Made by a program: the position numbers and the translations under genes. Under the pieces are notes generated by a model. The model was not told the DNA's origin. It was given only the letters and a program-made list of their open reading frames with translations, and did not search any database. DNA of 44,376 bases from Candidatus Acidiferrum typicum (GTDB taxonomy: Bacteria > Acidobacteriota > Terriglobia > Acidiferrales > UBA7541), in NCBI GenBank assembly GCA_025463055.1, contig JAOAPV010000068.1:1-44376 (forward strand). The letters are read 5' to 3'. Below are positions 33,793 to 41,276 of the stretch, piece by piece (within the stretch, counting starts at the first letter, position 1; each line of letters opens with the position of its first letter).

Positions 33793-33807
33793 GGGGGTAC
33801 CACCCCC
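33793..33807. other. GGGGGT/ACCCCC palindrome in the alaS upstream region
   Basis: A 6-bp stem (GGGGGT and ACCCCC around a 3-base centre) lies 127 bases upstream of alaS. The gene-free stretch 33667-34094 otherwise holds nothing I can call, apart from the non-homologous open extension of alaS. It could be the alaS leader or a dispersed repeat. Confidence 0.3.
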
Positions 33808-34094
33808 TGTTGACAACAAAAGAGTGCGGAAGCTATTGGAAATGGGCGGGATAGCGGATTCCCGTTGCGCAAAAGAGTGCGTAATTACATGAAACTGCTG
33901 GGGTTCCAAGGATGTGATAGGAGGGAAAGGAGTTGCGCGGCCTCGTCTAGCTAACATAACGGAGCATACGCCTGATTCTCGTATTTGTCAATGGTAAATT
34001 CACCTTTGGGTTACGAGAGTCTCCGACGTTAGGCATACAACGACGGGCCTAGAGGACAGCGAGGTGCGCGCAACCTCGTTCTAAAAAGAACGGG

Positions 34095-34408
34095 TTAGCG
34101 TCTCGTGCCAGTCGTCTCGATCGGTTGCACTTCTCGTTCAACTTTGGCGGCGAGCTCGTCCTCGGCGACCTCCAACTCATAACGGGTTTGTAGATTCATC
34201 CAGAAGGTCGGGCTGTTCTTGAAATAGCGGGCGAAGCGCAGAGCTGTTTCGGCGGTGATGCCGCGCTTCTCGTGACAATATCGGCGATGCGAGTCACCGG
34301 CACGCGCAGGTCCATGGCCATTTTGTTCATGCTCAGGCCGAGCGGGGTCATGAACTCTTCGCGCAGGATCTCTCCTGGATGTATTGGCTTCAGTTTTCTT
34401 CTGGCCAT
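34095..34408 (-). pseudogene. frameshifted HigA-type antitoxin (XRE family)
   Basis: From ATG 34408 the frame reads RRKLKPIHPGEILREEFMTPLGLSMNKMAMDLRVPVTRIADIV, the opening of HigA/VapI addiction-module antitoxins. It then turns to nonsense. Reading the next frame from about 34277 downward restores EKRGITAETALRFARYF, then KNSPTFWMNLQTRYELEVAE, and continues to TAA (34095-34097). One missing base near 34271-34277 explains both halves. No HigB toxin gene is found upstream (34409-34496), where it usually lies, so the antitoxin is orphan as well as broken. It could be a degraded module or a sequencing error in a homopolymer-free context. Confidence 0.82.
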
Positions 34409-34468
34409 AGGAGTACCGCTAGGTTTGCGGAAATAGACTAACACGGAGGACCTGAAGACGAGGCCGGA

Positions 34469-34491
34469 GGCACAGCCAAAATCGCTGTGCC
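34469..34491. repeat. palindromic dispersed repeat (GGCACAGC...GCTGTGCC)
   Basis: GGCACAGC (34469-34476) and GCTGTGCC (34484-34491) flank CAAAATC. It sits in the short gap after the PH-domain-like gene. It is similar in style to the palindromes at 36544 and 37571 and may be one of several intergenic repeat families of this genome. Confidence 0.5.
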
Positions 34492-34496
34492 ACGAT

Positions 34497-35078
34497 TTAG
34501 GCGGCGGGGCGCTGGGAGTGCAGGGCCAGGACTTGCTGGGCTACTTGCTTTACGTTGGGGATGCCGCAGAGGGCGACCTTGATTTGGGAGACGGAGTTAT
34601 TTGTGCGCATGGTGCCGGTGGTCTGAATCACTATGTCGCCGGAGCCGTCTGGGCGTTCGCGGTGCTCGACGCTGAGGATGTCGGCAGGGGTGTAGGACTT
34701 TACGGAAACGTTGCTGCCGCCGGAGATGACCATGACGCGCTGATTGGTTACGGCGTAGACGGTGCTGCGGCCCTTGAGGTATGCCCAGAGCGGCGCGAGG
34801 ACGATGCCGAGGCCGATGAGCAGGAACGGCAAGCCGAAGATTGGGAATACAGTGAAAGACTTGGTGAACGCGTTGTTGGAGGATTTGTGCATGGAGTTCG
34901 TGGCATGGAAGGCGGTGTTCATCCAAAAAAGAGCGAAGCCGGCGAAGGGAATGCCGAAAATGGAGGCGGGAAGCGCGCTGATGGCGGCGCGACCGGGATC
35001 GGCAGTGCCCGTCCAATAGAGGCTTTCGCCGGATTGGAGTTCGGATTGTGCGCGGAGCTGGGCGTCGCCGGGATTCAT
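34497..35078 (-). CDS. membrane protein with bacterial PH-like domain
   Basis: A 193-residue membrane protein with an ideal ribosome site (AGGAGG before ATG 35078). Two predicted TM segments lie near residues 35-55 (ASIFGIPFAGFALFWMNTAF) and 75-97 (FPIFGLPFLLIGLGIVLAPLWAYL). The C-terminal part, about 100-190 (STVYAVTNQRVMVISGG...SYTPADILSVEHRERPDGSGDIVI), is a beta-rich bPH-type domain with the YAVTNQRVMV signature of YdbT/PH_2-like proteins. Its role is unknown. The domain may bind membranes or other proteins. Confidence 0.75.
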   Translation of the reverse strand: MNPGDAQLRAQSELQSGESLYWTGTADPGRAAISALPASIFGIPFAGFALFWMNTAFHATNSMHKSSNNAFTKSFTVFPIFGLPFLLIGLGIVLAPLWAYLKGRSTVYAVTNQRVMVISGGSNVSVKSYTPADILSVEHRERPDGSGDIVIQTTGTMRTNNSVSQIKVALCGIPNVKQVAQQVLALHSQRPAA

Positions 35079-35263
35079 GGGGTGCCTCCTGATTCAAGTT
35101 TAGAGGGCGCCGGCGCGGGGGATTGTCAACAAATCGTATGGATGCTTAAAGGAATACTGAACTAACGGGCAGAGGGCACTGCAGGGTCCACAGGCACAGA
35201 GAGAGACCGAGAAAACGATAATGCAGAGACGCTGAACTCGCCGGAGTTCGCAGAGAAGCGTGA

Positions 35264-36196
35264 CTAGCGGTTCGCGGCGCTTACCGCTACGCCTAACTCT
35301 TTTAACTTCGCACGGGCTTTGCGCTCTTCGTCGGTGCCGGGGTAGCGCTTGACGACTTCACGGAGTTCGCGGACTCCGGAGGTTTTTTGGCCGAGCTCGA
35401 TGAGGGCCATGCCTTTGCGGAGGCGCGCGGGAGCGAGTTTGAAGCTCTTGGGATAGTTGTTGAGAACCTTGTCGAATTCGGAGACGGCCTGATCGTAATT
35501 CTTTTGGGAATAGGCGATTTCGCCAAGATAGAACTGCGCGTTGGAAGCGAGGTCGGTGTCGCCGTAATACTTGAGGTAATCCTGAAATTCCTGGCGGGCG
35601 AGATCGTATTTGCCGCTTGTGATGTCGCGGAGACCGTTGGAATAGAGGGTGTCCGCTGACGGAGCAGGACCGCTTGCGCTTGCGGGCGCCATGGTGCCGC
35701 CTGACGGAGGCTGAGAGCTCAATCCGGCTCCGGGATTCGAGACGCCCGTGGATGGCGCGGTGCCGCCGCCCGAGATTTTCGCGTCGAGGCTTTGCACGGT
35801 GTTCTGCAGATCGACCAGTTGCTGGTTCAACTTGCCGAGGCGGGACTTGATTTCCTCGAGATTATCGGACAGCCCCTGAACTTGCGTGGACATGGTGTCG
35901 AGACGCGCGCCGGAATTGGCCTGAACGTCCTGCATGGATTTTTGCAAGGCGCTCATGGTGCCGTTGAGTTTGCCGACCGTGTCGCCGGACTGCTCGACGA
36001 GCGTCTTCATGACGGTGTGGTCCTGCGTCGTTTGCGTGGACAGATCTTTTTGTCCCTGAAGAATGGAAGTGACGTCGCGCTGGAGCTCGATGATTTCACG
36101 AGCGACGGCTTCGGCAGGGCGCGGACCGATGAGGCTGCCGCCGAGGGCCCCGGCTAAAACGGCGGCGCTGAAAATGGCAATGTTGCGTATACGCAT
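35264..36196 (-). CDS. cpoB: CpoB/YbgF-type Tol-Pal coordinator
   Basis: A 310-residue periplasmic protein. ATG 36196 follows AGGAGGATTGTTC and opens a signal peptide (RNIAIFSAAVLAGALGGSLI). The frame extends 23 codons upstream without a site. An N-terminal coiled coil (about 40-135, with the repeated SLxxxMxxVQ... and IKSRLGKLNQQLVDLQNTV segments) is followed by a Pro/Gly/Ser linker and TPR repeats from about 185 (ADTLYSNGLRDITSGKYDLARQEFQDYLKYYGDTDLASNAQFYLGEIAY partly seen). This is the family layout. It follows pal in the Tol-Pal operon and coordinates PBP1B activity with Tol in E. coli. Confidence 0.9.
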   Translation of the reverse strand: MRIRNIAIFSAAVLAGALGGSLIGPRPAEAVAREIIELQRDVTSILQGQKDLSTQTTQDHTVMKTLVEQSGDTVGKLNGTMSALQKSMQDVQANSGARLDTMSTQVQGLSDNLEEIKSRLGKLNQQLVDLQNTVQSLDAKISGGGTAPSTGVSNPGAGLSSQPPSGGTMAPASASGPAPSADTLYSNGLRDITSGKYDLARQEFQDYLKYYGDTDLASNAQFYLGEIAYSQKNYDQAVSEFDKVLNNYPKSFKLAPARLRKGMALIELGQKTSGVRELREVVKRYPGTDEERKARAKLKELGVAVSAANR

Positions 36197-36543
36197 GAAC
36201 AATCCTCCTGGTGTCCGGCGAGCGACGGCTGAGCCGGAGTCCTGAACGCTGGCGTGATCTGACACAGGCTAGGTGAGAATACTTTTACAGAAGAATGTGA
36301 AACGGTCAATTCCAGGTTCACTTTATAGATAGAGATGTTGCTTGGTTGTGGGGTTGCTCGGGGCGCGGGGCGGTGAATGCGAGTGGAACGTCCGGCCTTG
36401 GGCTGCGCGTAAATTGGAATTTTCGATGCTGTGGCGGAAGGCGCCCGCCACGGTCGGCGGCCGCTACGGGTGCTCGCACGCTGCTTGTTGCCAAGCTTCT
36501 GACGACGGCGCAACGACGCATCGGTAGCGTTCGCCTGGATGTT

Positions 36544-36569
36544 TAGGGGCGCAACATTTTGCGCCCCTA
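36544..36569. repeat. 11-bp-stem palindrome between pal and cpoB
   Basis: TAGGGGCGCAA (36544-36554) and TTGCGCCCCTA (36559-36569) around CATT. It lies in the 412-base gap 36197-36608 between pal and cpoB, which otherwise holds no supportable gene. A perfect intergenic palindrome of this style is often a genome-wide repeat. It may also stop or process the operon transcript. Confidence 0.6.
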
Positions 36570-36608
36570 CGAGGAGGACGCCTCGGGTCCGATGATCCAA
36601 GGCGGAAG

Positions 36609-37364
36609 TTACTGGGCGCGGACGAAGTGGCCGCGGCGATTTTGCTGCCAGCAGGCTTCATTGCTCTGCGTGCAGAAGGGCTTTTCTTTGCCGAAGCTGA
36701 CGGTGCTGATGCGATCGGCGGAGAGGCCCAGCGAGACGAGATACTGCTTGACGGCGCCGGCGCGGCGATCTCCAAGCGCGAGGTTGTATTCCGTGGAACC
36801 GCGCTCGTCGCAATGGCCTTCGATGGTGACGCGAATCTGCGGATAATTGCGCAGGAAGTCAGCGGTCTTGGCGAGAGCTGCGCGGGCGTCAGGGCGAATG
36901 TCTGCCTTGTTGAAATCAAAATAGGCGTCCTGGACTTCCTTGGTGAAAAGCGAATCCACGTCCGCAGAGGGCGCGGGTTCTACCGGTGGCGTGGGGGCGC
37001 TGACGGTGACGCGCGTTGTGGCGTTTGCGGAGCCGCCGGGACCGCTGGCGGTGATGGTGTACGTTGTGGAATCGGATGGCGTCACTTTTGTGGTGCCTTC
37101 GGCGGTGACGGTGCCGACCTCAGGCGCGATGGTGAGCTGCGTCGCGTTGGTGGAGGTCCAGCTGAGCGTGGAAGAGTCGCCTTTGCTGATGGAAGTCGGA
37201 TCGGCGGAAAGCGTGACGGTCGGTTGAGCGGGCGCCGGTGCTGGCGCCGCTTCGTGCGGCGGATTTGCTGGAACAGGTTTCTTCTTGCAGCCAGCGGTAA
37301 AAACGGTGGCTACCAGACCTGCCACCAACAGAGCGCGGTACAACGGACGCGAGACCACAGTCAT
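36609..37364 (-). CDS. pal: peptidoglycan-associated lipoprotein Pal, with Ig-like insert
   Basis: A 251-residue outer-membrane lipoprotein. ATG 37364 follows AGGAGGATAGGA; upstream in-frame starts lack a site. The lipobox VFTAGC lies near residues 18-23. After a Pro/Ala linker come about 75 residues of Ig-like fold (VTLSADPTSISKGDSSTLSW...TYTITASGPGGSA) that E. coli Pal lacks. The OmpA-like domain fills about 130-251, with the peptidoglycan-binding motif FDFNKADIRPDA...VTIEGHCDERGSTEYNLALGDRRA. It anchors the outer membrane to peptidoglycan and works with TolB and TolA. It sits between tolB and cpoB. Confidence 0.95.
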   Translation of the reverse strand: MTVVSRPLYRALLVAGLVATVFTAGCKKKPVPANPPHEAAPAPAPAQPTVTLSADPTSISKGDSSTLSWTSTNATQLTIAPEVGTVTAEGTTKVTPSDSTTYTITASGPGGSANATTRVTVSAPTPPVEPAPSADVDSLFTKEVQDAYFDFNKADIRPDARAALAKTADFLRNYPQIRVTIEGHCDERGSTEYNLALGDRRAGAVKQYLVSLGLSADRISTVSFGKEKPFCTQSNEACWQQNRRGHFVRAQ

Positions 37365-37570
37365 TCCTATCCTCCTCAGACGTACTTGAATTTTTCCCGA
37401 GTTCGACCCACCGAGGCGAATATCGTAACACCGGCAGGCTGGTTCCGGGCGATATCTCGTATCACGATATATTCTACATGCAACGAGCAAAGCCGCTAGC
37501 AAAAGTTCGACCGAAGTGTGTAGACAACATTACATCTTGCAAACTCATCTGTTGGGAGCTAAAAGACGCA

Positions 37571-37601
37571 GGGCTCCGCGGACTCCGCCCTGCGCTACAG
37601 G
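37571..37601 (+). repeat. dispersed palindromic repeat, copy 1
   Basis: A 31-base element in the tolB-pal gap with GCAGGGC (37568-37574) and GCCCTGC (37587-37593) forming a hairpin. It matches 41392-41422 with 2 mismatches in 31. The remaining gap 37365-37655 shows no gene. Confidence 0.85.
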
Positions 37602-37655
37602 ATTTCGCTGGCTGAACTCCACCCGTCTGATGCAGAACGGCGATGCGTTGATTCA

Positions 37656-38999
37656 TTATTTCGGCGACCAGTTGGGCGATTCGTTGTGCCCGTTCATGGT
37701 TAGCTGATGGGCCTGGGAACCGTCGGCGAGCATGGTCCAGATCTGGCGCTGGCCGTTGCGCGTGGATTCGAAGACGATGTGGCGGCCATCAGGCGCCCAA
37801 CTGGGCCGCTCGTTTTTGCCACTGTCGCGCGTGATCTGGCGGATATCACGGCTGGTCGGTTCCATGATGTAAATGTCGAAATTGCCGTCGGGGCGGCGCC
37901 AACTGAAGGCGACCATTTGGCCATTGGGAGACCACGCAGGGTCGATTAGATAGCCCTTGTCGGGCAGCTCGAGTTCGCCGGTGTTGGTGCCGTCGGCATT
38001 CATCATGTACAGCTTGGGAATGCCGCCGCGGTCGCTGACGAAAACGACGGACTGGCCCGTCTTCGGGTTCCAGGTGGGCGAGGTGCTGGCGGCGTTGAAG
38101 TACGTGAGGCGCTTGGGACGGCTGCCGTTGGCGTCGACATCGTAGAGTTCGGGGTTGCCTCCCATCGAGGACGAAAACATGATTTGCGAGCCATCGGGCG
38201 ACCACGCGGGGGCGCTGTTGGAGCCGCGGAAACGCGGGAAGGAGACGACTTTGTTGGCGTCGACCGAGTACATGCAGATTTGCGGGCTGACGACACGCGT
38301 TGGCCCGGCTTCAAAGCAGGTGAAGGCTATACGGGAGGCGTCCGGCGACCAGCGCGGGGTTAGCGAGATGGTGTGCAGGGAAGTGAGCGGATGCTGATTA
38401 GCGCCGTCGTAATCCATGACCCAGATTTCTTTTGTGCCGGTGCGCGAGCTGACGAAGGCGATCTGCGTCGACGCGATTCCCGGTAGCCCGCCGGAAAGGC
38501 GGCTGATGATTTCGTCGGCGAATTGGTGCGCGAATTTGCGGACTTGCGCGTCGGTGGGCGTGCCGCGATAGACCTTGCCGACTACCGCTTGATTGGAGGA
38601 GCTGCGGACGTCATAGGCCCAGGCGGAGATTACGACTTCGCTGGTGGACTCGGTGAGATTGCCGAAGGCTACGAGGTTGGCGTTGATTTGCGGCGTGGTC
38701 CAATCGAGATTGCGTAGCTCGGAAGGAACCGTGGGAGCTTGTGTGGGGTAGAAGCTGGGACTGACTAGATCTAGGATGCCGCTGAATTGCAGGTCGTCGC
38801 GAACGACTTGCGTGAAAAGTTGCGAGTGAGATTTGGCGTTATCGGCGCGCGGCGCGAAATCGGCGACGGCCACGCGCGGCTTCTCTACGCCGAGGCCGGT
38901 GCCGGACGTGAACCAGGCTTGAGCTGCCACCCGACCCGGCAAAAACAAACCACAAAACAGTAATATGCAAACACCAATGTAACGTGAACGATGCACCAT
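37656..38999 (-). CDS. tolB: Tol-Pal periplasmic protein TolB
   Basis: A 447-residue periplasmic beta-propeller protein, exported by residues 1 to about 27 (CILLFCGLFLPGRVAAQ). ATG 38999 has GGGGG and a usable signal peptide. An ATG at 39053 overlaps the tolA stop (ATGA) and would add 18 residues, so the start is uncertain. The N-terminal domain (about 30-160) is followed by WD40-like/PD40 repeats bearing SPDG/SPNG turns (WSPDASRIAF, WSPDGSQIMFSSSMGGNPELY, WSPNGQMVAFSW, WAPDGRHIVFESTRNGQRQIW), five or six blades. It interacts with Pal and TolA in the envelope-constriction machine. Confidence 0.93.
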   Translation of the reverse strand: MVHRSRYIGVCILLFCGLFLPGRVAAQAWFTSGTGLGVEKPRVAVADFAPRADNAKSHSQLFTQVVRDDLQFSGILDLVSPSFYPTQAPTVPSELRNLDWTTPQINANLVAFGNLTESTSEVVISAWAYDVRSSSNQAVVGKVYRGTPTDAQVRKFAHQFADEIISRLSGGLPGIASTQIAFVSSRTGTKEIWVMDYDGANQHPLTSLHTISLTPRWSPDASRIAFTCFEAGPTRVVSPQICMYSVDANKVVSFPRFRGSNSAPAWSPDGSQIMFSSSMGGNPELYDVDANGSRPKRLTYFNAASTSPTWNPKTGQSVVFVSDRGGIPKLYMMNADGTNTGELELPDKGYLIDPAWSPNGQMVAFSWRRPDGNFDIYIMEPTSRDIRQITRDSGKNERPSWAPDGRHIVFESTRNGQRQIWTMLADGSQAHQLTMNGHNESPNWSPK

Positions 39000-39049
39000 C
39001 ACTCTCGCTTCCCCCTTGACGCGGACTGTGCGGCCGGGCATAGCCAGCT

Positions 39050-39871
39050 TCATCGCGTCATAGCCAGATCGAAATCGAAAGTCACGTTGACGTACGAACC
39101 TGAGTAATCGCTGGGCAGCGCCGGCATCGGCGAGGAACTCAGCAGAGCGCGCTGCGCTGAGGTGTCCATGGAATAGTTGCCACTAGTTTGCACGATGCGA
39201 ATATCTTTCACAGTGCCATCGCGAGCAATCGAAAACGTGGCCGTGCACTTGGCAGTTCGCCCCGCGCGAACGGCGGGGTCAATGGTGGACTGCAGCCAAT
39301 TCATACTAATCTTGCGGCGAACGGCATCGATGTACCAGCCATAGCGCGAAGCGAAGTCCCCGCCCCCTTGCCCCTGGACTTTTACGCCGGGTGCCGCAGC
39401 ACCAGCCACGTTGCTTGTGCCGGTCGGAAGATCCATCTTGCCGCCGTTTTGCGCGACCGCATTGTCGGGAACAGGAGTTGGATTGTCGAACGTTTTCGAG
39501 CGGTGCTCGATTTGCTTGGGCGGCTTTTCTTTCTTGAACTCTGGAATCTTAACTTCCGGCTTTGGCGGCTCCGGCGGTTTCGGTTGCGGCGGCGTTTTAT
39601 ACAGGCTGTCGGTAGGGTCGAAGGTCTTACTCTCGGTGACATCGGGCGGTTTTGGCATGGGCAGACCAATGCTGCCGACAAGCTTCACGTTGACCTGGCC
39701 CTCGCTACCGCCTCCGACATCTCCCCAGCGGTTGCCTTGAAAATGGAAAACGATGGATACGATGACTGAGGCTGCGATCGCGGCGTGCAGAATCAAGGAA
39801 TAGATGAGAAAGCGGCGGAGACTCAGTTCGTCTGCGCTGGGGAAAGGCGGATTGGCGGCATCGGCGGTCAT
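39050..39871 (-). CDS. tolA: TolA/TonB-type energy-coupling protein
   Basis: A 273-residue protein with an N-terminal cytoplasmic stretch, one TM helix at about 20-45 (FLIYSLILHAAIAASVIVSIVFHF), a Pro/Lys-rich periplasmic arm (KPPEPPKPEVKIPEFKKEKPP) and a TonB C-terminal-like domain from about 180 (MNWLQSTIDPAVRAGRTAKCTATFSIARDGTVKDIRIVQTSG). By family this is TonB-like, but its position between tolR and tolB identifies it as the TolA equivalent that links TolQR to TolB/Pal. Its ATGA overlap with tolB supports one transcript. Confidence 0.88.
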   Translation of the reverse strand: MTADAANPPFPSADELSLRRFLIYSLILHAAIAASVIVSIVFHFQGNRWGDVGGGSEGQVNVKLVGSIGLPMPKPPDVTESKTFDPTDSLYKTPPQPKPPEPPKPEVKIPEFKKEKPPKQIEHRSKTFDNPTPVPDNAVAQNGGKMDLPTGTSNVAGAAAPGVKVQGQGGGDFASRYGWYIDAVRRKISMNWLQSTIDPAVRAGRTAKCTATFSIARDGTVKDIRIVQTSGNYSMDTSAQRALLSSSPMPALPSDYSGSYVNVTFDFDLAMTR

Positions 39872-39872
39872 G

Positions 39873-40292
39873 TTATTGGGTGCGGGCCCGGTCGGTGATG
39901 GGCTCGGTGACGATGCTGATATTGCCGATGCCGGATTGGCGCAAGGTGTCTACCACGCTGGCGAAGATGCCGAAGGGGACTTTTTCGTCGCAGCGGAGGA
40001 AGACGGCGTCTTGCGGTTTCTTTAGCTGCGCTTTCACTTTGGCGCCGAGCTGGTGAATATTAACGGGATCGTTGCCGAGATACACTTTTTGGGCTTTGTC
40101 GATCGAGACGACGAGGCGCTGTTCGGTGATTTCCTTGACGGAGTGCGTTTTGGGGACGTCGAGCTCGATGCCGGATTGCAGGATGGGCGCGGTGATCATG
40201 AAGATGATGAGAAGCACGAGCACGATGTCGATGAACGGCACCATGTTGATCTCGGAGAGCGACGTCTGCGTGGATTTGGTGAGCGAAGGCAT
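39873..40292 (-). CDS. tolR: TolR/ExbD biopolymer-transport protein
   Basis: A 139-residue protein. One TM segment at about 17-38 (VPFIDIVLVLLIIFMITAPIL) contains the Asp of the conserved FIDIVLVLLIIFM motif that carries the proton. A periplasmic domain follows. It is the partner of TolQ encoded directly upstream (36-base gap). Start ATG 40292. Length is normal. The proton channel TolQR energises the TolA-like protein encoded next. Confidence 0.95.
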   Translation of the reverse strand: MPSLTKSTQTSLSEINMVPFIDIVLVLLIIFMITAPILQSGIELDVPKTHSVKEITEQRLVVSIDKAQKVYLGNDPVNIHQLGAKVKAQLKKPQDAVFLRCDEKVPFGIFASVVDTLRQSGIGNISIVTEPITDRARTQ

Positions 40293-40327
40293 AAGTCACG
40301 TTCTATTAAGCCAAAGAAAGAAGCTCC

Positions 40328-41020
40328 TTAGCTAAAGGTTTTTTCGATTTGGGCGGCTACTTCCAGGGTAAAGGTGTCGAGGCGCTGGGCTAAATCTTTT
40401 ATGTTTTGCAGAAACTGGTTATAGAAGATTACCGCGGGGATCGCGGTGGCCAAGCCGGCGGCGGTGGTCAGCAGCGCTTCGGAAATTCCTGGCGCGACGG
40501 CGCGGAGACTGGCTGCACCCGCGTTGCCCAGGCCGGAAAATGCGTCGATGATGCCCCAAACCGTGCCGAACAGGCCGACGAACGGCGCGACCGAGCCAGT
40601 GGTGGCCAGCCACGACATTCCTTTTTCCACGCGGCGAACTTCTTCGGAGGAAGCTACTTGCATATTTGCGGTTACGGCTTGCAGGCTCTTCAATTTGGGC
40701 GGATGCGGATTGGTGGGCTGACCGCCGACCTGGCTTTGCAGTTCGCGATAACCGGCGGCATACACGGAAGCGAACGGTGAGCCTGCGGAAGCGAGCGCTT
40801 GCGGATTAGCAACACCGCGCGTGGCGCGAAAGATGCGCAAGAACTGATCGCTTTGCCTGCGGACGCGACCGAACAAACCAAGCTTCTGAAAAATCATGGC
40901 CCAGGAAATAATTGAAAAAAGAAGAAGCAGAGCCAGAACACCGCGCGCGACCCAGCCGGTGTTGGCGAGAATGCCTCCCAAATCGATCAGAAAAATACTA
41001 GCTAGCAGAAAAATCGTCAT
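40328..41020 (-). CDS. tolQ: TolQ/ExbB proton-channel protein
   Basis: A 230-residue inner-membrane protein, first gene of the Tol-Pal operon. Three TM helices are seen: about 24-44 (VARGVLALLLLFSIISWAMIFQ), about 140-160 (GMSWLATTGSVAPFVGLFGTVWGII) and about 175-200 (SEALLTTAAGLATAIPAVIFYN). The conserved VAPFVGLFGTVWGI and AIPAVI(F/A) segments of the MotA/TolQ/ExbB family are intact. ATG 41020 lies very close to GAGGGGG, so the true start may be slightly downstream. The gap to divergent miaB (41021-41276) should carry both promoters. Confidence 0.95.
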   Translation of the reverse strand: MTIFLLASIFLIDLGGILANTGWVARGVLALLLLFSIISWAMIFQKLGLFGRVRRQSDQFLRIFRATRGVANPQALASAGSPFASVYAAGYRELQSQVGGQPTNPHPPKLKSLQAVTANMQVASSEEVRRVEKGMSWLATTGSVAPFVGLFGTVWGIIDAFSGLGNAGAASLRAVAPGISEALLTTAAGLATAIPAVIFYNQFLQNIKDLAQRLDTFTLEVAAQIEKTFS

Positions 41021-41276
41021 CCCCCTCAGTTATGACAAAAATTTTCCCAACTTCAGCACCGTAGCACACGCTCTGCACGGAATCAAAGAAAAGTACCGGA
41101 AGAGTGTTGTCGCTTTCACAGCGCTGTGACTCGTTGGCGGAGCGCCCACTCGGCTGGAGATTGGCAGGAACTCAGTGGTGAGATGCTTTTTCGCGTTCCG
41201 AAGTTTGTATACAGGCTCTGGTGTTCGCATCGCCAAAGAGGGTTGTTATGACCTGTGCTAAACTGCCCAGTGGAAG

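Noticed and set aside
36154-36600. 148-codon minus-strand frame between pal and cpoB
   Set aside because: It overlaps the cpoB start, contains the palindromic repeat, has no ribosome site and its composition is dominated by Arg, Ser, Pro and Ala.
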